Shown here in pieces: positions 27,838 through 36,654 of a stretch of DNA of 64,000 nt (position 1 is its first letter; each line of letters begins with the position of its first letter). The position numbers and the translations under genes are program-made. Below the pieces are notes generated by a model. It had not been told where the DNA came from, searched no databases, and saw nothing but the letters and a program-made list of their open reading frames with translations. Source of the stretch: Halodurantibacterium flavum (lineage in GTDB: Bacteria; Pseudomonadota; Alphaproteobacteria; Rhodobacterales; Rhodobacteraceae); NCBI RefSeq assembly GCF_042681825.1, contig NZ_JBHUGH010000005.1:343850-407849 (forward strand). The letters run 5' to 3'.

Positions 27838-28929
27838 CTATTCCGCAGCCTGCCGACAGGTGGGAAAGACGAAACAGCGGTCCCGGCGAAGCATCAGCCA
27901 CAGCGTCGTTCCGGCCCGCGGCAGGAACACCCCAGGCACCGTCGCCCGCAGGATCGAGCCATCAAAGTCCATGCGGAATTCGACCAGGCTTTCGCGCCCC
28001 ATGTAGCGCGCGCGCTGCACCACGCCCCGGGCGGCCTGCCCGTCCTGCGGCGTCGGGTTCGGACCACGGCCCGCACGGTCAAAGTCGATCTTGAGATGCT
28101 GTGGCCGGATTGCGATGTCGACCATGCTGCCGTCCGGCAGGCCGGGTGTCAGGAACTTGCCGAAGGGTGTCCGGGTCAGCGCCCCCTGCACCTGCCCGCA
28201 AATCACGTTCACATCGGAAAAGAACGCGGCGGCCGCCAAGTCTGCCGGATTGTTGTAGATATTGTAGGGGGCGCCTTGCTGTACCACGCGGCCCGCGCGC
28301 ATGAGGGCGATCTCATCGGCCATGCGCATCGCCTCATCGGGTTCATGCGTCACCAGAAGAACGGCCGTGCCGGCCTCCTTGAGCAGGTCGAGCGTCGCGT
28401 CGCGGATACCATCGCGCAGCCGTTCATCAAGTCCGGAAAAGGGCTCGTCCATCAGCATGACGCGCGGGCGCGGGGCAAGGGCCCGCGCCAGGGCCACGCG
28501 CTGCTGCTCTCCGCCCGAAAGTTCGTGCGGATATTTTTCGCCGAAGGTCAAAAGGTTCACCCGCTCCAGCAGCTCGGCGACGCGGCGCGCCTTGTCGGCT
28601 TTGGTCCCGGTCAGACCAAAGGCGATGTTGTCGGCGACGCTTAAATGCGGGAAAAGGGCAAAGTCCTGAAACATCAACCCGATGCCGCGCGCCTCTGGGG
28701 GGGTGTGGTGGCGGCCGTCGGAAACCGGCACCCCATCGACCAGAACCACGCCGCTGTCCTGACGGTCAACCCCGGCCACGATCCGCAGCGTGGTGGATTT
28801 CCCGCAACCCGAAGGCCCCAGAAGGCAGGTCACCTGCCCCGGCGCCACCGAAAGCGTGACATCCTCCACCACATTCCGCCCGCCGAAGCGGCGCGTGAGG
28901 TTGCGCAATTCAAGCCGTGGAACCTGCAC
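27838..28929 (-). CDS. ABC transporter ATP-binding protein, iron/FbpC-like
   Basis: Encodes 363 aa. Walker A GPSGCGKST, Q-loop FQDFALFPHLSV, signature LSGGEQQRVALARAL, Walker B RVMLMDEPFSGLD and the H-loop LLVTHEP are all present. About 120 C-terminal residues form a TOBE/MalK-type regulatory domain (SMVDIAIRPQHLKI). The layout is that of Fe(3+) importers (FbpC/AfuC), but no binding protein or permease gene adjoins it. It must pair with subunits encoded elsewhere or be an orphan. Substrate is inferred from overall likeness only. Confidence 0.9.
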   Translation of the reverse strand: MQVPRLELRNLTRRFGGRNVVEDVTLSVAPGQVTCLLGPSGCGKSTTLRIVAGVDRQDSGVVLVDGVPVSDGRHHTPPEARGIGLMFQDFALFPHLSVADNIAFGLTGTKADKARRVAELLERVNLLTFGEKYPHELSGGEQQRVALARALAPRPRVMLMDEPFSGLDERLRDGIRDATLDLLKEAGTAVLLVTHEPDEAMRMADEIALMRAGRVVQQGAPYNIYNNPADLAAAAFFSDVNVICGQVQGALTRTPFGKFLTPGLPDGSMVDIAIRPQHLKIDFDRAGRGPNPTPQDGQAARGVVQRARYMGRESLVEFRMDFDGSILRATVPGVFLPRAGTTLWLMLRRDRCFVFPTCRQAAE

Positions 28930-29013
28930 CGGTCTTGCGGTCTCCGATCAAAACAGTCAGGGACGGAGATAGCAGCCCTGCCCCCGCCCCGCAACCTTTC
29001 GGCAACTGCCGGA

Positions 29014-29793
29014 TCAGAGTGTCGAGTTGCCCGCGCCGCCGTCCAGCAGGATGTTCTGGCCGACGATGAACCCCGCATGTTGCGAACAGAGGAACGCGCA
29101 CATCGCGCCGAATTCGGCCGCCGTTCCATAGCGCCGCACTGGGATCGTCGCCTCACGCTGCGCCCTTGCGGTATCGACGTCGATCCCCTGCGATTTCGCG
29201 ACCCCGGTATCGAGCGAGATCGCACGATCCGTCGCATGGATGCCCGGCAGGATGTTGTTGATCGTCACGCCGCTGGGCGCAACCTGCCGCGAGGTGCCGG
29301 CAACATATCCCGTAAGACCGGCGCGCGCCGAGTTCGACAGACCGAGCGCGGCAATCGGTGATTTGACCGACTGAGAGGTGATGTTCACGACGCGCCCCCA
29401 GCCCCGCTCCATCATCGGCGGAAGGCAGGCCTTCATCAGGGCAATCGGGGTCAGCATGTTCGCGTCGAGCGCGCGGATGAAGTCCTCGCGGTCCCAGTCG
29501 GTCCACATGCCGGGGGGCGGACCGCCCGCGTTCGTGACCAGAATATCCGGTTGCCCCGCCGCATCCAGAACCATGGCGCGGCCCTCTTCGCTCGTGATGT
29601 CGGCGGCAACGGCCGTGACATTGACACCGAAACGGCTGCGGATCGATTCGGCCGTTTCCTCAAGCGGCCCGGCGCTGCGGGCGTTGAGGATCAGATCGAC
29701 GCCCGCCTCGGCCAGCGCTTCGGCGCAGCCGCGCCCCAGCCCCTTGCTCGACGCGCAAACCAGCGCCTTTTTGCCGCGGATACCCAGGTCCAT
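29014..29793 (-). CDS. SDR family oxidoreductase (BKR-like subgroup without the YxxxK motif)
   Basis: Encodes 259 aa. KALVCASSKGLGRGCAEAL is the cofactor-binding turn, DILVTNAGGPPPG the NAG motif, and NITSQSVKSPIAALGLSNSA the active-site strand. The usual Tyr and Lys are replaced: the sequence reads LSNSARAGLTG. This LSNxxRxxxTG form is known in a subgroup of SDRs annotated as 3-oxoacyl-ACP reductase-like, so it is a lineage trait rather than a local mutation. The ATG at 29793 has a GGGGAGA site; longer upstream starts lack one. Substrate unknown. Confidence 0.9.
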   Translation of the reverse strand: MDLGIRGKKALVCASSKGLGRGCAEALAEAGVDLILNARSAGPLEETAESIRSRFGVNVTAVAADITSEEGRAMVLDAAGQPDILVTNAGGPPPGMWTDWDREDFIRALDANMLTPIALMKACLPPMMERGWGRVVNITSQSVKSPIAALGLSNSARAGLTGYVAGTSRQVAPSGVTINNILPGIHATDRAISLDTGVAKSQGIDVDTARAQREATIPVRRYGTAAEFGAMCAFLCSQHAGFIVGQNILLDGGAGNSTL

Positions 29794-29866
29794 GATGCTC
29801 TCCCCTCGTTGGCTCGGCACAGGCGTAACGCGCTTGGACGGGTGTGGAAAGGGAAAAGCGGCAGAT

Positions 29867-29896
29867 AAAAAAGCGCCCGACCAATGGGCCGGGCGC
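29867..29896 (-). terminator. Rho-independent terminator downstream of the YHS gene
   Basis: Minus-strand stem arms at 29890-29896 and 29873-29879 (GCGCCCG / CGGGCGC, ten-base loop) followed by U6 (A-run 29867-29872). It lies about 140 bases after the YHS stop and keeps that transcript from entering the SDR gene. Confidence 0.8.
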
Positions 29897-30037
29897 AAGT
29901 CGCGGAACGAGGGACAGTGAAATGAAACACGAATGTTCCGTACTCGCGTTTCCTGTTTACAAGGTAGGATGGATTTGTAAGAAAAACAGCCCCCTGTCGC
30001 GAATCTGTGAACAAAGAGTTGAGAATTGGCCGGAGAG

Positions 30038-30505
30038 CTAGTTCCGGGCCGCGGCGGGCCAATTCGCAGCAGCGGCAGATAGAAATCGAACCGGTTCTGA
30101 GAGCATTCGTTCCCGTTCAGCCTGCGAGGCGCTGAAATACAGCTTTCCCTCGTGCATGGTCCATATTTCCGGGTTGCCGGGCACAGCCCGTCCTTCGGCC
30201 AACGCCGTCACGCAATACCCTCCGAATTCGGGGAAAAACGCCATCGGGTTCGCCTCGAATGCAGAAAGATGCGCTGCAGAGGCGAAAAGCCAGGTCGCCC
30301 CTCGCCAGCGCAGCGAATGGGCCGGATCGCCCCGCATTGCCTGCCCGTCCTGAAAATAGGCGACCGGGTCATATCCCGCCAGCGCGACCCCATCGGTCGC
30401 GGATACCGTCCGGCTCTTGGCCAGTGCCGCGTTGCCAAAGCAGATGGCAAATGACAGGGCAAGAATAAGGGCGGACAGCAGGAACAGCGGGCGGGGGATA
30501 GACAA
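30038..30505 (-). CDS. Exported YHS-domain protein
   Basis: About 155 aa. A hydrophobic signal peptide (LFLLSALILALSFAICFGNA, cleavage after ALA) precedes a YHS-type domain: DGVALAGYDPVAYFQDGQAM, WLFASAAHLSAFEANPMAFF, FGGYCVTALAEG. YHS domains are small metal-linked modules; exported versions are common in proteobacteria and some are selenoproteins, though here the position holds Cys (GGYC). No ATG fits the signal peptide. TTG at 30505 with GGAG nine bases upstream is proposed; GTG at 30535 is an alternative. It lies 119 bases from rlmB, same strand. Confidence 0.78.
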   Translation of the reverse strand: MSIPRPLFLLSALILALSFAICFGNAALAKSRTVSATDGVALAGYDPVAYFQDGQAMRGDPAHSLRWRGATWLFASAAHLSAFEANPMAFFPEFGGYCVTALAEGRAVPGNPEIWTMHEGKLYFSASQAERERMLSEPVRFLSAAAANWPAAARN

Positions 30506-30624
30506 GGCGTGGCTCCGTCGGTGGGCGTGTCCCACAGATGGTCCAAAGCAGCGCCCGGGGAAAGCCGCCTCCCGCAAGCGTGAACCGGGCGGAGCGTATC
30601 GTGCGCCGCGGGCGCCCTGCCCCC

Positions 30625-31416
30625 TCATCCGCCGTCGCGGCCCCGGCGACCGGCCGCATAAAGCGCCACCGCCGCCGCGTTCGATACATTGAGCGAGCCG
30701 AAATCCCCGGCAAAGGGAATGCGGACAAGATGATCGCAAAGATCCCGCGTGCGTTCGCGCAGGCCCGGCCCCTCGGCCCCGAGGACAAGGGCGAGCGGGC
30801 GCTGGCCGGTTTCTGCAAGTCCTTCTTCCAGCGACATCCCGGCCTCGCCGGCAAGACCGATCAGCACATAGCCCATCGCCCGCAATGCCTCCATCGAGTC
30901 GCCCAGATTGCGGACACGCAGATAGGGCTGGCGTTCCAGCGCCCCGCTCGCCGTCTTGGCCAGTGCCCCGGTTTCAGGCGCCGCGTGATGCAGTGGCCCG
31001 ATGACCGCACGCGCGCCGAACACCTCGGCCGAGCGCAGGATCGCACCGACATTGTGGGGGTCCGTCACCCGGTCGAGCAGCACGAGCAGGGGCTGGCCCG
31101 CACCCGCGATCGCATGATCTTCCAGCCGCCCCCAGTCCAGCGGGCGCACCTCCAGCGCAGCGCCCTGATGGACGGACCCCGGGTCGATCGGGACATCGAA
31201 CTTTCGCGGATCGACGATCTCGGGCTCCATCCCGCTTTCTGCAACGGCATCCGCCAGGCGATCCGCCGCATTCCGCGTGAGCACGAGGCGCAAGCGTTTG
31301 CGCGCCGGATTGAGCAGCGCGTCACGCACCGCATGAAGCCCGAAGAGCCACACGGTCTCAGCCGCTGCGGCGCGTTTGGCGCGCTCCTTGTCGATGACCC
31401 ATGCCGGTTTTTTCAT
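30625..31416 (-). CDS. rlmB: TrmH-family 23S rRNA (guanosine-2'-O)-methyltransferase RlmB
   Basis: Encodes 263 aa. The N-terminal substrate-binding domain (VWLFGLHAVRDALLN) is followed by a SPOUT (knotted) AdoMet domain: motif 1 LDRVTDPHNVGAILRSAEVF, motif 2 LVLGAEGPGLR, motif 3 IPFAGDFGSLNVSNAAAVAL. RlmB modifies G2251 in the ribosomal peptidyl-transferase centre; a tRNA-modifying TrmH relative cannot be excluded. The ATG at 31416 has a GAGGGG site and starts MKKPAWVIDKE, with a basic leader. Confidence 0.93.
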   Translation of the reverse strand: MKKPAWVIDKERAKRAAAAETVWLFGLHAVRDALLNPARKRLRLVLTRNAADRLADAVAESGMEPEIVDPRKFDVPIDPGSVHQGAALEVRPLDWGRLEDHAIAGAGQPLLVLLDRVTDPHNVGAILRSAEVFGARAVIGPLHHAAPETGALAKTASGALERQPYLRVRNLGDSMEALRAMGYVLIGLAGEAGMSLEEGLAETGQRPLALVLGAEGPGLRERTRDLCDHLVRIPFAGDFGSLNVSNAAAVALYAAGRRGRDGG

Positions 31417-31569
31417 GTTCTTGCCCCTCTTGCGCGGGCGAGAATGCCGTTCCGGGGGCATCTGCGCAAGGCACTGAAGGCTCAAACCGAAAAGACGGAG
31501 ATCGGCAATCCAATGCGGGATTTTCGTCTTGACGCCCCCCTGACCCTCCGATAATCACCGCCCCACGTC

Positions 31570-31653
31570 GGGCGACGTGCTGCAAGGTGCGGCAGCGGAC
31601 TGTAACTCCGCCGGGGAGACCCATGCCTGGTTCGATTCCAGGGTCGCCCACCA
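31570..31653 (+). tRNA. tRNA-Tyr (anticodon GTA)
   Basis: 84 nt including an encoded CCA. Acceptor arms GGGCGAC (31570-31576) and GTCGCCC (31643-31649) pair perfectly. D stem GCT/GGC; anticodon stem GCGGA/TCCGC with loop CTGTAAC, anticodon GTA. A long variable arm (GGG-GAGA-CCC) marks a class II tRNA, as expected for bacterial tRNA-Tyr. T stem CCTGG/CCAGG with loop TTCGATT. Confidence 0.97.
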
Positions 31654-31992
31654 CTTCCTCTGAAAATCACGCGTTATCAATGGAGTGGTGACCTGCATCC
31701 ATGGGATGTAACGGTCAGGCCGGCCAGCATATGTCCCGACGTGCCGGCGCTGGCAGCTTTGTGAAAGAACCTGCCGGAGGCGCCTTTCACCCCTCTCATC
31801 CGGCCAAGGACGGCCTCGCGGAACAGAGCTATTTCGCCGCCTGTCATATCGCGTGACGATGACTGACATTCGCCGGCGCACGGCCTGTCCGCCCCGCGCG
31901 AGACGCGTCCGCAACTTCGCGCATCCGCAGAAAAGGCGGCTGACCTGTCGCAGTAACTTCCTTCGCCCCGTCGCCTGGCGCCGCGCCTCTCG
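31654..31992. other. 339-base gap after tRNA-Tyr without a supported gene
   Basis: No open frame has a domain or credible start. I see no copy of the tRNA 3' end that would mark an integration site, and no integrase nearby. It may hold the tRNA terminator or remnants; nothing specific can be named. Confidence 0.6.
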
Positions 31993-33075
31993 CTATTCGG
32001 GGGCACCAGTCAACGCGCGGGCGAATTCCGCCGGGTCGAAGGGTTGCAGGTCGTCGATCTGCTCCCCCACCCCGATGGCGTGAATGGGCAGCCCGAACCG
32101 GTCGGCAAGCGCGACAAGGACGCCGCCGCGCGCTGTCCCGTCAAGCTTGGTCATCACCAGACCCGAGACATCGGCAAGCTTGCGGAACGTCTCGACCTGG
32201 CTCAGCGCGTTCTGCCCGGTGGTCGCATCGAGGACCAGCAGCGTGTTATGCGGTGCCTCGGGGTCCTTCTTGCGGATCACGCGCACGATCTTGGCGAGTT
32301 CTTCCATCAGGTCGGCGCGGTTCTGCAACCGGCCCGCCGTATCGATCATCAGAAGGTCGGCGCCCTCGGCCTGCGCCCGCGTCATCGCGTCATAGGCAAG
32401 ACTGGCCGGATCGCTGCCTTCCGGTGCGGTCAGGACGGGCACGCCCGCGCGTTCCCCCCAGACCTGAAGCTGTTCGACCGCCGCCGCGCGGAACGTGTCG
32501 CAGGCGGCGATGACCACCGACTTGCCGGCCGCTCGGAACTGGCTGGCGAGCTTGCCGATCGTCGTCGTCTTGCCCGACCCGTTCACGCCGACGACCAGCA
32601 CCACCTGCGGACGCGAGGGGTAAAGCGGCAGGGGTCGCGCCACGGGCTCCATGATCCGGGCGATTTCCTGCGCCAGAAGGGTACGGATTTCGTCAACCGA
32701 CATGCGGCGCCCGAACCGGCCCTCGGCCACGTTGGCCGCCACGCGCAGCGCCGTATCCACGCCCATATCGGCCTGGATGAGCAGTTCCTCCAGCTCTTCC
32801 AGCATCGCGTCGTCCATGACGCGGCGGGGGCCGTCCTCACGCCCGAAAATCCGGCCGATCATGCCTGCCGCCGGCGCCTGCCCCCCGGCGGACGCAGGCG
32901 AACTGTCGGCCGGGGCGCCCGACGGCGCAGATCCGGTCGGCCCGGATCCGCCCGGTTCTGCCTCGTTGGGCGCGGTCGCGGCAGGCGCATCCTCGGTCAC
33001 CAGGGCATCCAGCCCCTCGCCCAGCCGGGAGGAGGATTTGAACATCCGGTCCTTGAGCTTCTTGAAAAACGACAT
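31993..33075 (-). CDS. ftsY: Signal recognition particle receptor FtsY
   Basis: Encodes 360 aa. FtsY is the SRP GTPase receptor that delivers ribosomes to SecYEG. A short N-terminal region (MSFFKKLKDRMFKSSSRLGE) contains the membrane-binding amphipathic helix, followed by a low-complexity Ala/Pro/Gly linker. The N domain (LEELEELLIQADMGVDTA) precedes the G domain: GVNGSGKTTTIGKLA, ACDTFRAAAVEQL, LMIDTAGRLQN, TKLDGTARGGVL. The ATG at 33075 has GGAGG at five bases; ATG at 33090 (MPEAG) is less well placed. Confidence 0.97.
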   Translation of the reverse strand: MSFFKKLKDRMFKSSSRLGEGLDALVTEDAPAATAPNEAEPGGSGPTGSAPSGAPADSSPASAGGQAPAAGMIGRIFGREDGPRRVMDDAMLEELEELLIQADMGVDTALRVAANVAEGRFGRRMSVDEIRTLLAQEIARIMEPVARPLPLYPSRPQVVLVVGVNGSGKTTTIGKLASQFRAAGKSVVIAACDTFRAAAVEQLQVWGERAGVPVLTAPEGSDPASLAYDAMTRAQAEGADLLMIDTAGRLQNRADLMEELAKIVRVIRKKDPEAPHNTLLVLDATTGQNALSQVETFRKLADVSGLVMTKLDGTARGGVLVALADRFGLPIHAIGVGEQIDDLQPFDPAEFARALTGAPE

Positions 33076-33301
33076 TCCCGCCTCCGGCATGGCCCCACCC
33101 CCAGCTAATACAGCCGCCCCCCGGATGGAAGACCCGGCAGCCCCGGCCCGGGACAAAGCGCAGGGTGCTATCGGCAAGGCGCCTGCCCCATTATCCCTCA
33201 GCCAGAAGGCGCAGGTCCGCCGACCGCCGCCCGGCACGCTGGATCGGGGCGCCATTCTCTGGCACTGTAGGCTGGCCAGCACCCCATCCGGATCAGTGAC
33301 C

Positions 33302-33700
33302 ATGCGCCTTGTTCTTGCCGCCTGCCTTGTTGCGATGCCTGCCGCCCTGCAGGCCCAGGCCCCGATGACGGGCGACGAATTCGACGCCTATACGCAGGGC
33401 CGCACGCTAACCTTCAGCAGCGGCGGCGTGCCCTACGGGATCGAGCAGTATCTGCCGAACCGGGAGGTCATCTGGGCCTTTGTCGGGCAGGAATGCCGGC
33501 GTGGAAAGTGGTTCGATAACGGCGGGCAGATCTGCTTTACCTACGAAAAGGACGGCGCGCTGCAATGCTGGATCTTCCGCGAAACGGAAGAGGGGCTGTC
33601 CGCCCAGTTTCAGGACGGAACCGGCGCCGGCACCGAACTTGTCGAGGTCGAGCAGAGTTCGGAGCCGCTGAGTTGCCCCGGCCCGGATGTGGGCGTCTAG
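33302..33700 (+). CDS. Small secreted Cys-containing protein of unknown function
   Basis: Encodes 132 aa with a Sec signal peptide (MRLVLAACLVAMPAALQAQA). The mature part has four Cys (QECRRGKW, GQICFTYE, LQCWIFRE, LSCPGPDV), suggesting two disulfides, and many aromatic residues (GIEQYLPNREVIWAF). I do not recognise a named family, though the pattern is like lineage-restricted rhodobacterial periplasmic proteins. Its stop shares bases with the xseA stop on the other strand (CTAG, 33697-33700). Divergent from ftsY. Confidence 0.75.
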   Translation: MRLVLAACLVAMPAALQAQAPMTGDEFDAYTQGRTLTFSSGGVPYGIEQYLPNREVIWAFVGQECRRGKWFDNGGQICFTYEKDGALQCWIFRETEEGLSAQFQDGTGAGTELVEVEQSSEPLSCPGPDVGV

Positions 33701-35319
33701 AACAGGCTGCCCTGCCTCTCGGGGCCCGGCTTGCCCCGCCGGCCCGGGCGTGACCCGATCGACAGGCGGCCATCCTGAAACTCGATCTCCAGCGCGGCGG
33801 CCTGTTCCGCGGCTGCCTTTGTAGTGACGACCGCCCCTTCCGACCGGACGACCGCATAGCCCCGGCGCAGCGTTTCCTGATAGCCGAGGGTCTGACGCAG
33901 GCGTTCCAGACCCTCCAGCCGGTCGCGGGCCGCGGCCAGCCGGGCGGCACCCGCCTGATCCAGCCGGGTGGAAAGGGTGGCCAGGGCATCGCGGCCGCGC
34001 ACCAGTTCGGCCCCGGCGTCGCGCAGGCTGCGCTGCAGCGCCAGCGACAGGCGACGCTCTGCCGCGCCGAGCGTGTCGCGGTCACGCCGAAGACGCTCGG
34101 TCAGGCGCGCAGGGCTGAAACCCGCAGTCGAGAGGCGCAACCGGTCCCGCTGCACCGGACGATGCAGCGCTGCCACCAGCCGCATCTGCTGCCGCACCAG
34201 CAGATCGCGCCCGCGCGACAGACGATCCGCCAGCAGACGCGGGCGCAGATGCGCCGCCACCTCGTGGAAGGCGAGCCTGCGACGCCCCGTCGCCGCCCGC
34301 AAGGCCGAGGGCAGGCGCTCGGCGCAATGATCCAGCCGCTGGGCCGCCTGCCCCACCAGCGCCTCGGGGCGCGGAAGGGCGCGGGCCAGATCGCGCAGTC
34401 TCTGGCGCCGCTGCGTCACCGCGGCGTCCGAACACCGCCCCAGCCGCGCCGCCTGCCCGTCAAGCCAGCTGAGCAGTTCAAGACGCACCGGCACCGCCAT
34501 TTCCGCCGCGGCGGTGGGTGTGGGGGCGCGCCGGTCGGCGGCGTGATCGATCAGGGTCGTATCGGTTTCGTGCCCCACCGCCGAGATCAGCGGGATCGTG
34601 CTTTCGGCGGCGGCGCGCACGACGATTTCCTCGTTGAAGCCCCAGAGATCCTCGATACTGCCGCCGCCCCGGGCAACGATCAGCAGGTCGGGGCGCGGGA
34701 TCGGGCCGCCCGGCACCACGGCATTGAAGCCACGGATCGCGGCCGCCACCTCGGGCGCACAGCGTTCGCCCTGCACGGCTACCGGCCAGATCAGCACGCG
34801 GCGCGGAAACCGGTCGCGCAGGCGGTGCAGGATATCGCGGATCACCGCGCCCGAGGGCGAGGTCACGACCCCGATCACCTCGGGCAGATAGGGCAGAGGG
34901 CGCTTGCGGGCGGCGTCAAAGAGGCCCTCGGCCGCCAGGGCGGCGCGGCGCTTTTCCAACATGACCATCAGCGCGCCGGCGCCCGCGGGGGCGATGTCGT
35001 CGATCACCATCTGGTATTTCGACTGCCCACCGAATGTCGTCAGGCGACCCGTGGCGATCACCTCCATCCCCTCTTCGGGCGGAGTGCGCAGGCGGTCGGC
35101 GTTCCCCTTCCAGATGACCGAGGCCAGGACGTTCCGGTCATCCTTGAGGTCGAGATAGATATGCCCCGACCGCGGACGGGACACGCGCCCCACCTCGCCG
35201 CGCACGCGGACCTGACCGAATTCGCCCTCGATCACCCGCTTCACCGCGCCCGAGATTTCCGAGACGGTGAATTCCGGGGCATTGCCGCCCGGTTGCGGGT
35301 CTTCAAACAGGTCGGACAT
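33697..35319 (-). CDS. xseA: Exodeoxyribonuclease VII large subunit
   Basis: Encodes 540 aa. XseA with XseB degrades single-stranded DNA. The N-terminal OB fold (FTVSEISGAVKRVIEGEFGQ) precedes the catalytic domain: VIGVVTSPSGAVIRDILHRL, LLIVARGGGSIEDLWGFNEE and SAVGHETDTTLIDHAAD are conserved hallmarks. The C-terminal third is an Arg-rich coiled coil, slightly longer than in Escherichia coli. ATG at 35319 (MSDLFEDP) is preferred over GTG at 35337. xseB is not nearby. Confidence 0.96.
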   Translation of the reverse strand: MSDLFEDPQPGGNAPEFTVSEISGAVKRVIEGEFGQVRVRGEVGRVSRPRSGHIYLDLKDDRNVLASVIWKGNADRLRTPPEEGMEVIATGRLTTFGGQSKYQMVIDDIAPAGAGALMVMLEKRRAALAAEGLFDAARKRPLPYLPEVIGVVTSPSGAVIRDILHRLRDRFPRRVLIWPVAVQGERCAPEVAAAIRGFNAVVPGGPIPRPDLLIVARGGGSIEDLWGFNEEIVVRAAAESTIPLISAVGHETDTTLIDHAADRRAPTPTAAAEMAVPVRLELLSWLDGQAARLGRCSDAAVTQRRQRLRDLARALPRPEALVGQAAQRLDHCAERLPSALRAATGRRRLAFHEVAAHLRPRLLADRLSRGRDLLVRQQMRLVAALHRPVQRDRLRLSTAGFSPARLTERLRRDRDTLGAAERRLSLALQRSLRDAGAELVRGRDALATLSTRLDQAGAARLAAARDRLEGLERLRQTLGYQETLRRGYAVVRSEGAVVTTKAAAEQAAALEIEFQDGRLSIGSRPGRRGKPGPERQGSLF

Positions 35320-35391
35320 CTGGCGCTCGCTTGTCACAGGGGCGCGCGCACCTTAGAACGCCGGCAAGCGAAGGCCAAGAGAGGGGCGGCA

Positions 35392-36654
35392 ATGAACATC
35401 CTGGTGCTGGGCGGCGGCGGGCGCGAACATGCGCTGGCCTGGGCGATCAAGCAGAACCCGAAATGCGACCGGCTGATCGTTGCACCCGGCAATGCAGGCA
35501 TCGCCGCGCTGGCGGAATGTGCGGCGCTCGATATCCTCGACGGTGGCGCAGTGGTGGATTTCGCCGAGGCGAACGCCGTCGACTTCGTCGTCGTCGGCCC
35601 CGAGGCCCCGTTGGCCGCCGGCGTGGCAGATCGACTGGCCGAGGCAGGCATCCTCGTCTTCGGCCCCTCGGCCGCGGCGGCGCGGCTGGAGGCGTCGAAG
35701 GCCTTCACCAAGGAGATCTGTGACGCGGCCGGCGCGCCCACCGCCGCATGGGCCCGGTTCGACAGCGCCGGACCCGCGCGCGACTACGTGATGGCCCGGG
35801 GCGCACCCATCGTCATCAAGGCCGACGGGCTGGCCGCGGGCAAGGGCGTTGTCGTTGCGATGGACAATGACACCGCGCTTGCCGCGATTGATGAGATGTT
35901 CGACGGCGCCTTCGGCGAAGCAGGCGCCGAGGTCGTGATCGAAGAGTTCATGGGCGGCGAGGAGGCGAGCTTTTTCCTTCTGTGCGACGGAGAGACGGTG
36001 CTGCCGATCGGCACGGCGCAGGATCACAAGCGCGCCTTTGACGGCGATCAGGGGCCGAATACCGGCGGGATGGGCGCCTATTCGCCCGCGCCCGTCCTGA
36101 CCGAGGCCATCGCCGCGCAGGCGCTGGATGAAATCGTGCGCCCGACCATGGCCGAGATGGCCCGGCGCGGCACGCCCTATCGCGGCGTTCTCTATGCCGG
36201 GCTGATGATCGAGCAGGGCCGTGCTCGGCTGGTGGAATACAACTGCCGCTTTGGCGATCCGGAATGTCAGGTGCTGATGATGCGGCTTGGCGCGCAGGCG
36301 CTGGACCTGATGCTCGCCTGCGCCGAGGGGCGGCTGGCCGGGATGCGGGTGGACTGGGCCGATGACCATGCGCTGACGGTGGTCATGGCGGCGCGGGGCT
36401 ATCCCGGCGCCTATGACAAGGGCAGCATCATCACCGGGATCGATGGCCTGCCGAAGGACAGTTTCCACATGACCTTCCACGCCGGAACCGCCGAGGATAA
36501 CGGGCGGCTGGTCTCGGCAGGCGGGCGGGTGCTGAACGTCACAGCCCGGGGAAGCACGCTCGCCGAGGCACGGGATCGCGCCTATGGGATGGTCGACCGG
36601 ATCGACTGGCCCGACGGGTTCTGCCGCCGCGATATCGGCTGGCGGGCGCTCTGA
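35392..36654 (+). CDS. purD: Phosphoribosylamine-glycine ligase PurD
   Basis: Encodes 420 aa, normal length. It is the second purine-synthesis enzyme (glycinamide ribonucleotide synthetase) with an ATP-grasp fold. MNILVLGGGGREHALAWAI is the N-domain; IVIKADGLAAGKGVVVA and VIEEFMGGEEASFFLL belong to ATP-grasp; GGMGAYSPAPVL and EYNCRFGDPECQVLMMRL are the family signatures. GAGGGG precedes the ATG. It diverges from xseA across 72 bases. Confidence 0.97.
   Translation: MNILVLGGGGREHALAWAIKQNPKCDRLIVAPGNAGIAALAECAALDILDGGAVVDFAEANAVDFVVVGPEAPLAAGVADRLAEAGILVFGPSAAAARLEASKAFTKEICDAAGAPTAAWARFDSAGPARDYVMARGAPIVIKADGLAAGKGVVVAMDNDTALAAIDEMFDGAFGEAGAEVVIEEFMGGEEASFFLLCDGETVLPIGTAQDHKRAFDGDQGPNTGGMGAYSPAPVLTEAIAAQALDEIVRPTMAEMARRGTPYRGVLYAGLMIEQGRARLVEYNCRFGDPECQVLMMRLGAQALDLMLACAEGRLAGMRVDWADDHALTVVMAARGYPGAYDKGSIITGIDGLPKDSFHMTFHAGTAEDNGRLVSAGGRVLNVTARGSTLAEARDRAYGMVDRIDWPDGFCRRDIGWRAL

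Noticed and set aside
31482..31914. Minus-strand frames over tRNA-Tyr reading WWATLESNQAWVSPAELQS and VGDPGIEPGMGL
   Set aside because: These are antisense readings of the tRNA itself, a widespread misannotation; they have no independent support.
31643..31992. Possible integration site at the tRNA-Tyr 3' end
   Set aside because: No second copy of the tRNA end, no integrase and no foreign cargo were seen nearby.
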